Below are positions 54,003 to 63,071 of a stretch of 64,000 nt of DNA, in pieces. Origin of the DNA: Actinoallomurus sp963799975 (GTDB lineage: Bacteria; Actinomycetota; Actinomycetes; Streptosporangiales; Streptosporangiaceae). The position numbers and the translations under genes were made by a program. The stretch's first letter is position 1, and each line of letters begins with the position of its first letter. A model generated the notes under the pieces. The model did not search any database and had not been told where the DNA came from. It saw nothing but the letters and a program-made list of their open reading frames with translations. Location of the stretch: assembly GCA_963799975.1 (NCBI GenBank), contig CAWCZF010000007.1:62001-126000 (forward strand). The letters run 5' to 3'.

Positions 54003-54392
54003 CCGTAATAACCCCCATCCCCGCCTTCATATCCCCCAGGCCCAATAATGGCGGTAAAAGTGTGATCGAGTCCAGGAAACCCCGATCTTCGCCGGCGCGG
54101 ACGCCCGAGGTCGCGAGCCATGGACCCAGCGAGTACAGAGCGGCGATCGAGGGTCTCCACCGAGGTGAGCACGACGGAAGACGGGCCGTACGGGGCGCTC
54201 TGGATATTCTCAATAATCATGATCTATCCCACTTCGCGCTTCAGCCGACCCTCTCCGTACGCATCGTGCCGGGGGTGTCGGCGTGCGTGAGGCGGTCGCC
54301 ATGACCGGGTGGGATTCGCAGGTCACCGGCTTTGCACACACGCCGGGCGGCGCCCGGCGACGGCGGTGGTCCAGGCACCGGGGAGCGGAGTC
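54003..54392. other. Divergent intergenic region, no gene recognised
   Basis: Short open frames show no family resemblance. An 8-mer palindrome ATCATGAT (54216-54223) sits in an A/T-rich spot (54200-54240) between the membrane protein and the TetR gene; possible TetR operator. Otherwise nothing identifiable. Confidence 0.4.
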
Positions 54393-55115
54393 ATGAGCCC
54401 TCGGAGGTCCAACCCCGCCGTACGGCCGATTCTCGTCGACGTCGCCGCGCGGCTGCTGCTCGACGAAGGCCCGCAGGCGCTGTCCACCCGGCGGATCGCG
54501 GCCGAGGCCGGCTGCTCCACCATGGCGGTCTACACGCATTTCGGCGGAATGAGCGGGCTCATACGTGAAATGGTGCACGAGGGGTTCACCCGGCTCCAAT
54601 ATCACTTCTCCCGCGTACGCGAGACCGACGACCCGGTCTCGGACATGGCGACACTCGGCCGCGCGTACCGGCGCAACGGAATGGACAATCCCCATCTGTA
54701 CGCCGTGATGTTCGGCGCTTCCTCGATCAGCGGATTCTCGCTGTCCAGGATGGACCGCCAGCACGGCCGCTACACCCTCGCCTCGGTCATGCGTTGCGCG
54801 GAGCGGTGCATCGAGCTGGGGCGGTTCGCCGGCGACGACGCCGAGCTCATCGCCCACCAGATGTGGACGGCCATCCACGGCCTCGTGACGCTCGAACTCG
54901 GCGACTACCTGACCGCGCCGTACACCGCGGACCGCTGCTTCGAGGCCCAGCTCACCGGGCTCATGGTGAGCGTCGGCGACTCCTGGGAGGCCGCGGCGGA
55001 GTCCGTGGCGCGGTCACAGGGCCGCCTGCGACTCGAGGTCGAGTGCGACACAGGCGACGACGGAGACGAAGACGGCGCGGGACTCACCGCCGCACCCTCC
55101 AGCGTCAAGCAGTAG
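54393..55115 (+). CDS. TetR-family transcriptional regulator
   Basis: 240 residues from ATG 54393 (GGGAGCGGAG upstream). N-terminal HTH: DVAARLLLDEGPQALSTRRIAAEAGCSTMAVYTHFGGMSGLI, followed by a ligand-binding domain ending with an acidic tail (ECDTGDDGDEDGAG). Convergent with the TIGR03084-like operon, separated by a bidirectional hairpin. It could sense a cluster metabolite. Confidence 0.9.
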   Translation: MSPRRSNPAVRPILVDVAARLLLDEGPQALSTRRIAAEAGCSTMAVYTHFGGMSGLIREMVHEGFTRLQYHFSRVRETDDPVSDMATLGRAYRRNGMDNPHLYAVMFGASSISGFSLSRMDRQHGRYTLASVMRCAERCIELGRFAGDDAELIAHQMWTAIHGLVTLELGDYLTAPYTADRCFEAQLTGLMVSVGDSWEAAAESVARSQGRLRLEVECDTGDDGDEDGAGLTAAPSSVKQ

Positions 55116-55140
55116 GCCCGCGAACCCGCACGAGAACGCG

Positions 55141-55174
55141 AAAAGACGCCCCGGAGACGAACCTCCGGGGCGTC
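55141..55174. terminator. Bidirectional terminator
   Basis: Perfect 12-bp arms GACGCCCCGGAG and CTCCGGGGCGTC with a 6-nt loop (ACGAAC), flanked by AAAA on the left, which gives a T tract for the minus-strand operon. It serves both the TetR gene (ending 55115) and the redox operon. Confidence 0.8.
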
Positions 55175-55184
55175 TCGCGTACCG

Positions 55185-55987
55185 TCAGCCGTCCAGGTCG
55201 CTTGAACTGGCCGGGGCTTGCGCCCCTCGCCCGCGGGCCCGCGGTACGCCTGGGCGATGTCCAGCCACTTGTCGGCGTCCGCGCCCTCGGCGACGACGGC
55301 GAGGTCGTCACGGTGCCGGCGGCGGGTCACCAGGAGGCAGAAGTCGGCCGCCGGGCCGGACACCTTCTGCTCGGCGTCCTCCGGGCCGAACGCCCACACC
55401 TCGCCCGACGGCGCGGTCAGCTCGAAGCGGAACTGCGCGTCCGGCGGGGTCAGGCCGTTCGACTCGTAGCCGAAGTCCCAGACGAGGATGGCGAAGCCGA
55501 CCAGGTGCTGGATGCGGTCGGTGTACTCCCGGCGTACGCCCAGCGCGTCGGCGATGTCCTGCCCGTGCCCGAACAGCTCCATGATCCCGGCGCAGGCGAG
55601 CACGAAGGCGGGGATCGGCCGTACGAGCCAGGGCACGATCTGGTCCGGCGGCAGGGCGCTCAGCGCCTTGACCGTGGCGGCGCGCTCGGAACGCCAGCGT
55701 GCGAGCAGTTCCTTCGGGGCGTCCATGTACTCATCGATCGCGGCGTTCACCGCGGCGTCGAAGCCCTTGGAGGCGCGCTCGACGATGGCCGCGAACTCCT
55801 CGGTGTCGCCCGCGGCCGCGCCGGCCAGGTGGAAGATGAACGCAAGGTGCGCCACCTGGTTCGCGACGGTCCAGCCGGGCGCCGGTGTGGGCAGGTTCCA
55901 CTGCTCGGGGGCAAGGTCGGCGATCAGCGCGTCGATGGCGTCGCCCTCGGCGGCCAGGTCGTCGAACACTTGGCTCAGGTCACTCAC
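55185..55987 (-). CDS. TIGR03084-like metal-binding protein (DinB/maleylpyruvate isomerase fold)
   Basis: About 265 residues. DinB-like helical start VFDDLAAEGDAIDALIADLAPEQWNLPTPAPGWTVANQVAHLAFIF, with His ligands in HLAF and GHGQDIADALG. The uninterrupted frame runs on past the terminator hairpin and antisense into the TetR gene, so the true stop is probably TGA 55185 (ending SSSDLDG) reached through a one-base change in the CCCCGG stretch near 55215. This end is inferred. It overlaps the previous gene by 8 nt. Confidence 0.65.
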
Positions 55988-57006
55988 GTTCGAGTCCTTT
56001 CATCGGGGTCGGCAGCAGGCGTGAGCCCACCTGTCGGGATGCGGCCATGGCCGCCCACGAGGTGAGCCCGATCAGCGTCGCCTCGCCGGGGTGGTCCCGG
56101 CGGAAGGCGTCAATGACCGACTGGTCCACCTGGTAGGAGGCCAGTGCGGTGAGCAGGGCCAGCCGTCCCGCCGCGCGTTCGGCGGCCGGCAGGCCGGATG
56201 TCGCTTCGTCGGCCCAGCCGCGGCCCAGGCCGGGCGGCTCGCCGTCCCAGTCGGCCAGGCGAGCGTGGACCAGGGCGCGTACGGACTCAGGCACCGCGTG
56301 TTCGCCCGCGGCGTCGATCGCGGCGGCGGACCGGGCCAGCGCCTGTGCCACATGCGGGGTGCCGGCCGCCCACGCCAGGTCGTCGGGCAGCGGTGCGTCG
56401 GGCAGCAGGTCGACCGAGGTCCCGGGGGCGCAGTACCGCTGTGCGGCGGGCCGCAGCATCCGGCCCATCAGCCGCCGGAGCCGCGACTGGATCGCGCCGG
56501 GCACCTGCGGCGGGAACGGCGATTCGGTCAGGAAGACGTTCACGATCCGGTTCAGGTAGTGGAACACGACGGCGGTGCCGGCGAGTTCGGGCCCTTCCTC
56601 GGCCGGGAACGGCGGTTCGCCCGACGGGTCGCGCGCCCAGTGCGCGATGGCACGCAGCCGCGGGTCGCACGACTTCGTCGAGCCGGCCCTCGGCGACGGC
56701 CGTCGCGTCGTCGGCCCGTGCCAGCCCGTACAGCGTGGTGCTGTGCACGTCGACGCAGTACGGGCAGGTGTTGCCGAGCGAGACGGCGGCCGCGACGACC
56801 TCCTTGGCCGTACGGTCCGCGTGCCCGCGGGCGACGAGCGTCTCGCGCAGCATCACCCAGGACGCGGCGAGCAGCCTGGGGTCCGGCGCGTGCAGGCTCA
56901 CCGGCGGCGCGAGCATGCCGAAGTCCTCTTCGACCTGCCCGTACACCGTGGCGACCACGGGCTCGGCGCCGCCGGCGGGCACGGGGGTCAGATGCTTGAT
57001 CTGCAT
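55980..57006 (-). pseudogene. AhpD/carboxymuconolactone-decarboxylase-like protein, frameshifted near 56671
   Basis: About 342 residues when bridged. MQIKHLTPVPAGGAEPVVATVYGQ start, peroxidase-type motif NTCPYCVDVHSTTLYG (C-x-x-C...H), then continuation in another frame after DEV (DPRLRAIAHWARDP, MFHYLNRIVNVF). One extra base around 56671 explains the break. AhpD-like enzymes are thiol peroxidases/reductases. Longer than the ~180-residue AhpD, with a second half of unknown function. Third gene of the minus-strand redox operon, after the GMC oxidoreductase. Confidence 0.7.
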
Positions 57007-57057
57007 CTGCGCCCCGCGTCGTCCGGCGGCACGCGTCAGAGCGCGCACGCATCGCCG

Positions 57058-58713
57058 TCAGTCCCGTGCGAGGCTCGCGGCCAGCGGTGCGGTCTCACGC
57101 CGCGCGCTGGTGGAGCCGTCGGGGGCCGGTGCGCCGTACTTGACCTGGACGCCGCGCTGTTGCGCCGCGCGTACGATCCCGGGCATGGCGCGCTCGGCGA
57201 GAGCGGCGATGGTCATGGCCGGGTTGACGGTCAGCGCGCCCGGCACCGCCGAGCCGTCGGTGACGAACAGGCCGGGGTGTCCGCGGACCTCATGGCCGTC
57301 GTCCAGCGCGGAGGTGTTCGGGTCGTCGCCGATGCGGCAGGACGCCAGCGGGTGCACGGTGTACGCGCCGACGAGGTCGTTGGTCCACGGCGCGACCTTG
57401 GCCAGGCCGTCGCGTTCGAGGATGTCCTTGATCGCCGCGTCCGCCTGCGACCAGCCGTTCATCGTGTTGAGGGTCGGCCGGTAACCGAGGTTGCCGCGGC
57501 CGAGCATCTGCTGGGAGATGCGCATCGCGTTGCCGGTCGCGGGCGGCGGCCCGAACACGCCCTCGTTGTCGTCCTCGGACATGATGAAGATGGTCAGCCA
57601 CGACTGCCACTGCTTCAGGACTTCCTTCTTGTCCAGCCCGAACCAGCTCGCGCCGTCCGCGCCGGGAACCTGGGCGAGGATGGTGCCCAGGCCGGGCGGG
57701 AAGTAGAGCTGTTCGAGGGAGAACCTGGAGAACTCCGGCAGCGACCCGTCGAGCCGGTCCCAGTTCGCCACGACCGGGCCCTTGCCGATCGCGTTGGCGT
57801 TGTACGCCGGGCCGTCGCCGCGGGAGAGGCCGAGGACCTCGCGCACCCTGTCGTCGTTGATGATCGCGGTGTTGAGCCGCTCGCCGTTGCCCGAGAAGTA
57901 GCGGCCGACGCCGTGCGGCATCTGGCCGAGGTCGGGCTCGCTGCGCTGGAGGATCACCGGCGTCGCGCCCGCGCCCGCGGCGATGACGACGATCTTCGCC
58001 TCGATCGTGCCGCCCTCGCCGCTGATCCGGTAGTCCTCGTCGTCGATGACGTTGTAGTGCACCTGGTAGCTGCCGTCGTCGGTGCGGGTCAGCCGCTGGA
58101 CCTCGTGCAACGGGCGGATCTCGGCGCCGTGCGCCAACGCGGCGGGCAGGTAGTTGAACAGCAGCGACCGCTTGGCCTCGAACCGGCAGCCGGCCATCAT
58201 GAAGTTGCAGTTGGTGCACTTGGAGTTGTCCACCGCGACCGGCACCGGGTTGGCGGTCAGGCCCGCGTGGTTGCAGGCCGCGCCCCACAGGCCGCCCGGG
58301 TAGGACACGTCGTTCCAGTCCTGCGTGGAGACGGGCAGCGCCTCGGCCACCCGGTCGTACCAGGGGTCGAGCGCGTCGCGGTTGATCGACTTCGGCCACA
58401 TGCGACGGCCGATGCTGCCCTGCCGCTCGAAGACGAACCGGGGCGCGCGTGGCATCGCCGCGAAGTAGACGACGCTGCCGCCGCCGACGCAGTTGCCGCC
58501 GAGCACGCTCATGCCGTCGCCGACGGTGAAATCGAAGATCCGGGTGTAGGAGGAGCCGAGCTTGTAGTCGTGCTCGAACTCCTCGCTGTTCAGCCAGGGA
58601 CCGCGCTCCAGCATCACGACGTCCGCGCCGCCCGCGGCCAGGTGGTACGCGGCGATGGCGCCGCCGAAGCCGGTGCCGACCACGAGGACGTCGGTGCGTT
58701 CGACCGTGCTCAT
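57058..58713 (-). CDS. GMC-family FAD-dependent oxidoreductase
   Basis: 551 residues from ATG 58713. FAD motif VVGTGFGGAIAAYHLAAGG, GGNCVGGGSVVYFAAM, and C-terminal HPLASCRIGDDPNTSALDDGHEVRGHPGLFVTDGSAVPGALTVNPAMTIAAL with the family His region. Cys-rich KCTNCNFMMAGC resembles the iron-sulfur/cholesterol-oxidase-like branch. Oxidises alcohols. Coupled by ATGA overlap to its upstream small partner, so probably a two-component dehydrogenase. Confidence 0.85.
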   Translation of the reverse strand: MSTVERTDVLVVGTGFGGAIAAYHLAAGGADVVMLERGPWLNSEEFEHDYKLGSSYTRIFDFTVGDGMSVLGGNCVGGGSVVYFAAMPRAPRFVFERQGSIGRRMWPKSINRDALDPWYDRVAEALPVSTQDWNDVSYPGGLWGAACNHAGLTANPVPVAVDNSKCTNCNFMMAGCRFEAKRSLLFNYLPAALAHGAEIRPLHEVQRLTRTDDGSYQVHYNVIDDEDYRISGEGGTIEAKIVVIAAGAGATPVILQRSEPDLGQMPHGVGRYFSGNGERLNTAIINDDRVREVLGLSRGDGPAYNANAIGKGPVVANWDRLDGSLPEFSRFSLEQLYFPPGLGTILAQVPGADGASWFGLDKKEVLKQWQSWLTIFIMSEDDNEGVFGPPPATGNAMRISQQMLGRGNLGYRPTLNTMNGWSQADAAIKDILERDGLAKVAPWTNDLVGAYTVHPLASCRIGDDPNTSALDDGHEVRGHPGLFVTDGSAVPGALTVNPAMTIAALAERAMPGIVRAAQQRGVQVKYGAPAPDGSTSARRETAPLAASLARD

Positions 58714-59243
58714 TTGAGGCTCCCCGTCGCTTCGTCGGTGTCCGGATGTGAGTCGGCCAGCTGTCGCCCGTAGGAGAAGTCGGGGAACCGCCACAATCCG
58801 TCGGAGTCGGGCTGGGTGATGCCCAGCGCCTTGAGCCCGGGGTGCCCGGCGGCCATGGCGTCGCGGGTGTGCATGTGGGCGCCCGTGTCGAATGCCATGT
58901 TGCTGAACAGCGACAGCAGCACCCACATCTCCTTCTCCGGGTGGCCGGGCGCGGTCAGCGTGGCGACCAGCGCGGTCCGGTCGGTGAAGGTCAGGGAGAC
59001 GAACGAGGGGATCGCGTCGTCGAGCACCAGGTCGTGCTGTGCCGCGTACGCGAGCGCGTGCTCGTTCAGCATTTTCACGAGGACGTCGAGGTCGCCCGAG
59101 ATTCCGGTGGCCGAGGTCTCCAGCATCTCCACCGCGCCCGCGGCGACGGCGCCGGGGCCATCGCTCGCGCCCGCCACCGCCACGTCGTCGGGCCCTCGTT
59201 TGTCACCAGGGATGATCGTGTCGGCGAACGCCTCCAGCGTCAT
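58710..59243 (-). CDS. DUF5987-like small subunit partner of GMC oxidoreductase
   Basis: 177 residues from ATG 59243 (GAGGAC upstream; ATG 59282 possible). LEAFADTIIPGDKRGPDD start resembles gluconate-2-dehydrogenase subunit-3/DUF5987 proteins that pair with GMC flavoenzymes. Middle: MLNEHALAYAAQHDLVLDD and FVSLTFTDRTALVATL; C-terminal WRFPDFSYGRQLAD. Its stop overlaps the start of the GMC gene by ATGA. Confidence 0.75.
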   Translation of the reverse strand: MTLEAFADTIIPGDKRGPDDVAVAGASDGPGAVAAGAVEMLETSATGISGDLDVLVKMLNEHALAYAAQHDLVLDDAIPSFVSLTFTDRTALVATLTAPGHPEKEMWVLLSLFSNMAFDTGAHMHTRDAMAAGHPGLKALGITQPDSDGLWRFPDFSYGRQLADSHPDTDEATGSLK

Positions 59244-59502
59244 CGTCCTCGCTTCGTATTCGTCTTGTGGATGCGGTCGCACCGGTTAGCTCCCGTCGCC
59301 GAGAAGGCTCATTTCCTGTGATGGCCGGCACCGGAAGCGATGCATTTCCCCGCGCCGTCAGGGCCTGACGAACGCGGGCCTCCGGTGACTGGCATTCCCG
59401 CCCATCCTCCACGGCGGTTACCCTGCGGCTCATCTCTTGACGTGCCGCATGGACGGACGCCGGGGCACACGGAAATGGGAATGCGTCTCGCGGCGAGCGG
59501 CG

Positions 59503-60851
59503 CTAGGCGGCGTAATTGTCTCCGCCGGTGCGGCCGCCCCCGCGCGTACGGCGGGTGGGGTCGGCCATGACCGGCGTACGGTCGCCGAGCAGGCCGGTCT
59601 CCTCGCGGCCGAGCCAGGTCGTACGGCCATCAGAGGGGAGGCCGACCGGGAGCCGTACGGTCGCGCGCGGCGGTGCGGCGAGGTCGAGCGCGTCGAACAC
59701 CAGCAGGTCGCTGCGGCTGCGGCCGGGGTTTTCGGCCGTGACGACGAGCCATCCCTCGCCCTCGGCGTCGCTGCCGGTTGCGGGGACGAAGACCGGCTGG
59801 CCGGGCAGCATGCCCGCGCCGAACTCCCACGAGCGTACGGCCCCGGTGCGCAGGTCCAGGCGGGTGAGCGTGGCGGTGGCGCGCGGGCCGCCGGTGGTGC
59901 CGAACAGGTAGCGGTGCCGCCGCCCGCGTACCCGGTCATCGACCAGGACCATCTCCGGCAGCAGCACGCCCGCGGAGACGGCGCCGGCGGGCAGCGGGCG
60001 CGCGCGTACGACGCCGCGCCGCAGGTCGAACGTCCAGCGGCGCAGGCAGGGCGGCCCGACCGCGTCGTGCGCCGCACCGATCGCCGGGTCGAAGGCGCGC
60101 GGGTGCGAGGTGACGTCGAGGACGACCCGGTCGCCGTCGTCGTAGGCGTTCACGCTGTGGAAGACGTAGCACGACTCGATGGTGAACCACCGCACGGGAT
60201 CGGTGTTCCACCGCGGGACGAGCCCGACCCGGGCGGGACGGCGCGGCCGCCAGGAGTAGGGGAACCGCGTGCCGACCAGCGCGGCCGCGTCCTGGTAGCA
60301 GACCGGCAGGTCGAGGACGACGACGTAGCGGCGTGTGATGGCCATCGCGTGCATGAGCGGCGCGCCGTCCAGCGCGAAGGGCCGCGAACGTATCACCTCG
60401 CCGCACGGGTCCAGGACGAGGTGCTCGGCGTACCCGAGGCCGGGATGACACGCCACGGTGTGCCACAGCGGGTCGCCCGCCTCGCGTACGGGCCGGGCCG
60501 CGGTGACCGGGGTGCGCCGTCCGGCGACGGCTGCTCCGGGTCGGTGAGCCACACCGAGGGCGCGATGGCGGGCACCGGCCCCAGCGGGCGGTGCGGCAGC
60601 GACCGGGTGACCGAGCGGAACCAGCGGGCGCGGCCGCCCTCGACGCGTACGCCGGCGAGCGTGTGCGGACCGGTCGCGGCGCGGTGGCCGCCGGGCGGCA
60701 GGCACAGGGCCGGATGCGCGACCGACTGGAGGAACCCGCCGTCGAGTCCCGGCGGCAGCACGCCGTCCACACGTAGTTCGTCTCCGGGGAGGAGGCGGGC
60801 GCCGGGCCCGCCCGACCGGCGCCGGGCTGAGTTCCCGACCTTCACGGCCAT
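59503..60851 (-). pseudogene. Carotenoid-oxygenase-family protein 2, frameshifted near 60518
   Basis: About 449 residues when bridged. N-terminal segment MAVKVGNSARRR, LLPGDELRVDGVLPPGLDGGF and VWLTDPEQPSPDG is in one frame; from RTPVTAARPVREAGDPLWHT on, the other frame carries LAMHAMAITRRYVVVLDLP-type strands, WFTIESCYVFHSVNAYDDGDRVV and RTTWLGREETG. Iron-ligand His in TVACHPGLGYAEH, PLMHAMAIT and YVFHSVNAY are seen. One missing base at about 60518 would restore it. Paralogue of the enzyme at 23642, with the same fold but low local similarity. Confidence 0.7.
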
Positions 60852-61183
60852 TGCAGAACCCTTCCTGACGGCTCATTCGTATTCCATATCAGTGTTGTAC
60901 TACGAGTCCGGCTCCGCAATGGCCCTCGGCCAAGTCTCGTATTATGCGCTACCGCGCATGTACGCACCGCATTCACGAGGAAGCGCCGCCCGCCGCCTTG
61001 AGGCGATGATGCCTTGGATGGGCACAGCCCGCAATACGGAAGATGTGCCGGATTTCTGGCCGTACAACACTGATCGTTTATGGCCGCACCGCGGTAGTAG
61101 GCGAAAGGGCGTACGGGTGCCGGTGAACATTCGAGCGGGTAGCCCATGAACACGTTAATTCCCGACCCTGCACAGGGGGACCG
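60852..61183. promoter_or_regulatory. Divergent promoter region, carotenoid oxygenase 2 and carboxyltransferase
   Basis: 332 bases, lower GC. Perfect inverted repeat ATGCGC-TACC-GCGCAT at 60944-60959. No gene recognised on either strand, although a long shadow frame passes through. Promoters for both flanking genes are expected here; none is clear. Confidence 0.45.
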
Positions 61184-62821
61184 GTGAGTGCATCGGAGCC
61201 GGACTTCGTCCGGATGCCCGTTCTGCGTCCGGACGTCGCGCAATCAGACGACGACACGGCGGAGACACCCGAACGATCCATGGCCGTACTGCGGGAGGAA
61301 CAGGAGACGCAGCGCGAGCAGACCGAGTCCGGCAACCGGAGGGCGGTCCAGCGCCAGCACGAACTCGGCAAACGCACCGCGCGCGAACGCCTCGCGCTCC
61401 TGCTGGACGAGGACTCCTTCACCGAGATCGGCACGTTCCGCCGGCATCAGGCCCACGGCCTGAAGCTCGGCGGCGACCGCCCGTTCACCGACGGCGTGAT
61501 CACCGGTTCCGGCACCATCCACGGACGGCAGGTCTTCGTCTACGCCCAGGACTTCACGATCTTCGGCGGCTCGCTGGGCTCGGCACACGCCGCGAAGATC
61601 CACAAACTCATGGATCTGGCGCTCGCGGCCGGCGCTCCGCTGATCGGTCTCAACGACAGCGGCGGTGCGCGCATCCAAGAGGGTGTGATGGCACTCGACG
61701 GCTACGGCGGGATCTTCCACCGCAGCGTCCAGGCGTCCGGCGTGATCCCGCAGATCAGCGTCGTGCTCGGCCCGTGCGCGGGCGGCGCGGCCTACTCTCC
61801 GGCGCTCGCCGACGTGACGTTCATGGTGTGGGACACCTCGCAGCTCTACCTGACCGGGCCGGACGTGGTCGAGGCGGTGACCGGCGAGCACGTCACCCAT
61901 GCCGAGCTCGGCGGCGCCGAGGTGCACGGCACCCACTCTGGCGTGGCGACGTTCGTCCACGAGGACGAGGAGAGCTGCCTGGCCGACGTGCGGTACCTGA
62001 TCTCGCTGCTGCCGAGCAACAACCTGGACCCGCCGCCCGCCGCCGAGCCGCGCGGCGCGGCCGAGGAGGAGCGGCCCGCGCTGGCCGACATCGTCCCGGT
62101 CGAGGCCGGCAAGCCGTACGACATGCGGGCGATCGTCACCGAGCTGGTCGACGACGGCGAGTTCCTCGAACTGCACGAGGAGTGGGCACGCAACGTCGTG
62201 TGCATCCTGGCGCGGGTCGACGGCGAGGTGGTCGGCATCGTCGGCAACCAGCCGGTCGTGCTGGCCGGGGTGCTCGACGCCGACGCGGCGCAGAAGGCGG
62301 CCCGGTTCGTACGGTTCTGCGACGCCTTCAACATCCCGCTCGTCACGCTGGTGGACGTGCCCGGCTTCCTGCCCGGCACCGACCAGGAGCGCGCGGGCGT
62401 GATCCGGCACGGCGCCAAGCTCCTGTACGCCTACTGCGAGGCGACCGTGCCCCGCATCCAGGTCATCATCCGCAAGGCGTACGGCGGCGCGTACATCGTG
62501 ATGGACTCGCATTCGATCGGCGGCGACATCTCGCTGGCGTGGCCGACGAACGAGATCGCGGTGATGGGCGCCGAGGGCGCGGTCAACATCATCTTCCGCA
62601 AGGAGCTGGCCGCGGCCGCCGACCCGGAGGGCCTGCGGGCCGAGCTGGTGGCCGAGTACACCGACCAGCTCATGCACCCCTACCACGCCGCCGAGCGAGG
62701 CGTCGTGGACGACGTGATCGATCCGGCCCAGACTCGTGCGGCCGTCGCGCGCGGACTCGCCATGCTGCGCGACAAGCGCACGACACCGCCGCGACGCAAG
62801 CACGGCAACATCCCCCTGTGA
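61184..62821 (+). CDS. Acyl-CoA carboxylase beta subunit (carboxyltransferase)
   Basis: 545 residues from GTG 61184 (GGGGG upstream). Carboxyltransferase N and C halves: GSLGSAHAAKIHKLMDLAL, APLIGLNDSGGARIQEGVMALDGYGGIF, GPCAGGAAYSPALADVTFMV; C half: LVDVPGFLPGTDQE, KAYGGAYIVMDSHSIGGD, AVMGAEGAVNIIF. Transfers CO2 from carboxybiotin to acetyl- or propionyl-CoA. Asp/Ile-type substrate residues cannot be read with confidence, so malonyl versus methylmalonyl is open. Could supply extender units for the PKS; the biotin subunit lies elsewhere. Confidence 0.9.
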   Translation: MSASEPDFVRMPVLRPDVAQSDDDTAETPERSMAVLREEQETQREQTESGNRRAVQRQHELGKRTARERLALLLDEDSFTEIGTFRRHQAHGLKLGGDRPFTDGVITGSGTIHGRQVFVYAQDFTIFGGSLGSAHAAKIHKLMDLALAAGAPLIGLNDSGGARIQEGVMALDGYGGIFHRSVQASGVIPQISVVLGPCAGGAAYSPALADVTFMVWDTSQLYLTGPDVVEAVTGEHVTHAELGGAEVHGTHSGVATFVHEDEESCLADVRYLISLLPSNNLDPPPAAEPRGAAEEERPALADIVPVEAGKPYDMRAIVTELVDDGEFLELHEEWARNVVCILARVDGEVVGIVGNQPVVLAGVLDADAAQKAARFVRFCDAFNIPLVTLVDVPGFLPGTDQERAGVIRHGAKLLYAYCEATVPRIQVIIRKAYGGAYIVMDSHSIGGDISLAWPTNEIAVMGAEGAVNIIFRKELAAAADPEGLRAELVAEYTDQLMHPYHAAERGVVDDVIDPAQTRAAVARGLAMLRDKRTTPPRRKHGNIPL

Positions 62822-62844
62822 CCCGATGCGCCGGCACGCGACGA

Positions 62845-62878
62845 GCCCGCGGACAAAGGAATCCCACCGTCCGCGGGC
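62845..62878 (+). terminator. Hairpin after carboxyltransferase gene
   Basis: Perfect 10-bp arms GCCCGCGGAC and GTCCGCGGGC, 14-nt loop, 23 nt after the stop. No T tract. Confidence 0.7.
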
Positions 62879-62971
62879 ATTGTCCGTCAACGGTTTCCGG
62901 CGCGCCGGAGCCACCGTGACACGGTGCGTCCGGCGGTTCACAAGGCCAACACCACTGCCATTTATCAAGGC

Positions 62972-63021
62972 TTGCAACAACGGGACGACCATGTATCTTT
63001 AACACAAAGTCGTCCCGGAGG
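62972..63021 (+). promoter_or_regulatory. Promoter with overlapping 9-bp palindrome before the ParB-like regulator
   Basis: A promoter-like pair TTGCAA (62972-62977) and TATCTT (62994-62999), 16 nt apart. A perfect inverted repeat CGGGACGAC-N19-GTCGTCCCG (62981-63017) spans the spacer, the -10 and the probable start. GGAGG follows directly (63017-63021). Placement suits autoregulation; a translation-controlling hairpin is an alternative. Confidence 0.6.
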
Positions 63022-63071
63022 TGATCTTCCTTTTAAATCACAGTGTTATTGAGTTTCAAATGGAGGTGGAG

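Noticed and set aside
59437..61149. 570-codon frame on the + strand
   Set aside because: Shadow of the frameshifted carotenoid-oxygenase gene 2, running through the promoter region.
61244..62992. 582-codon frame on the - strand
   Set aside because: Shadow of the carboxyltransferase gene.
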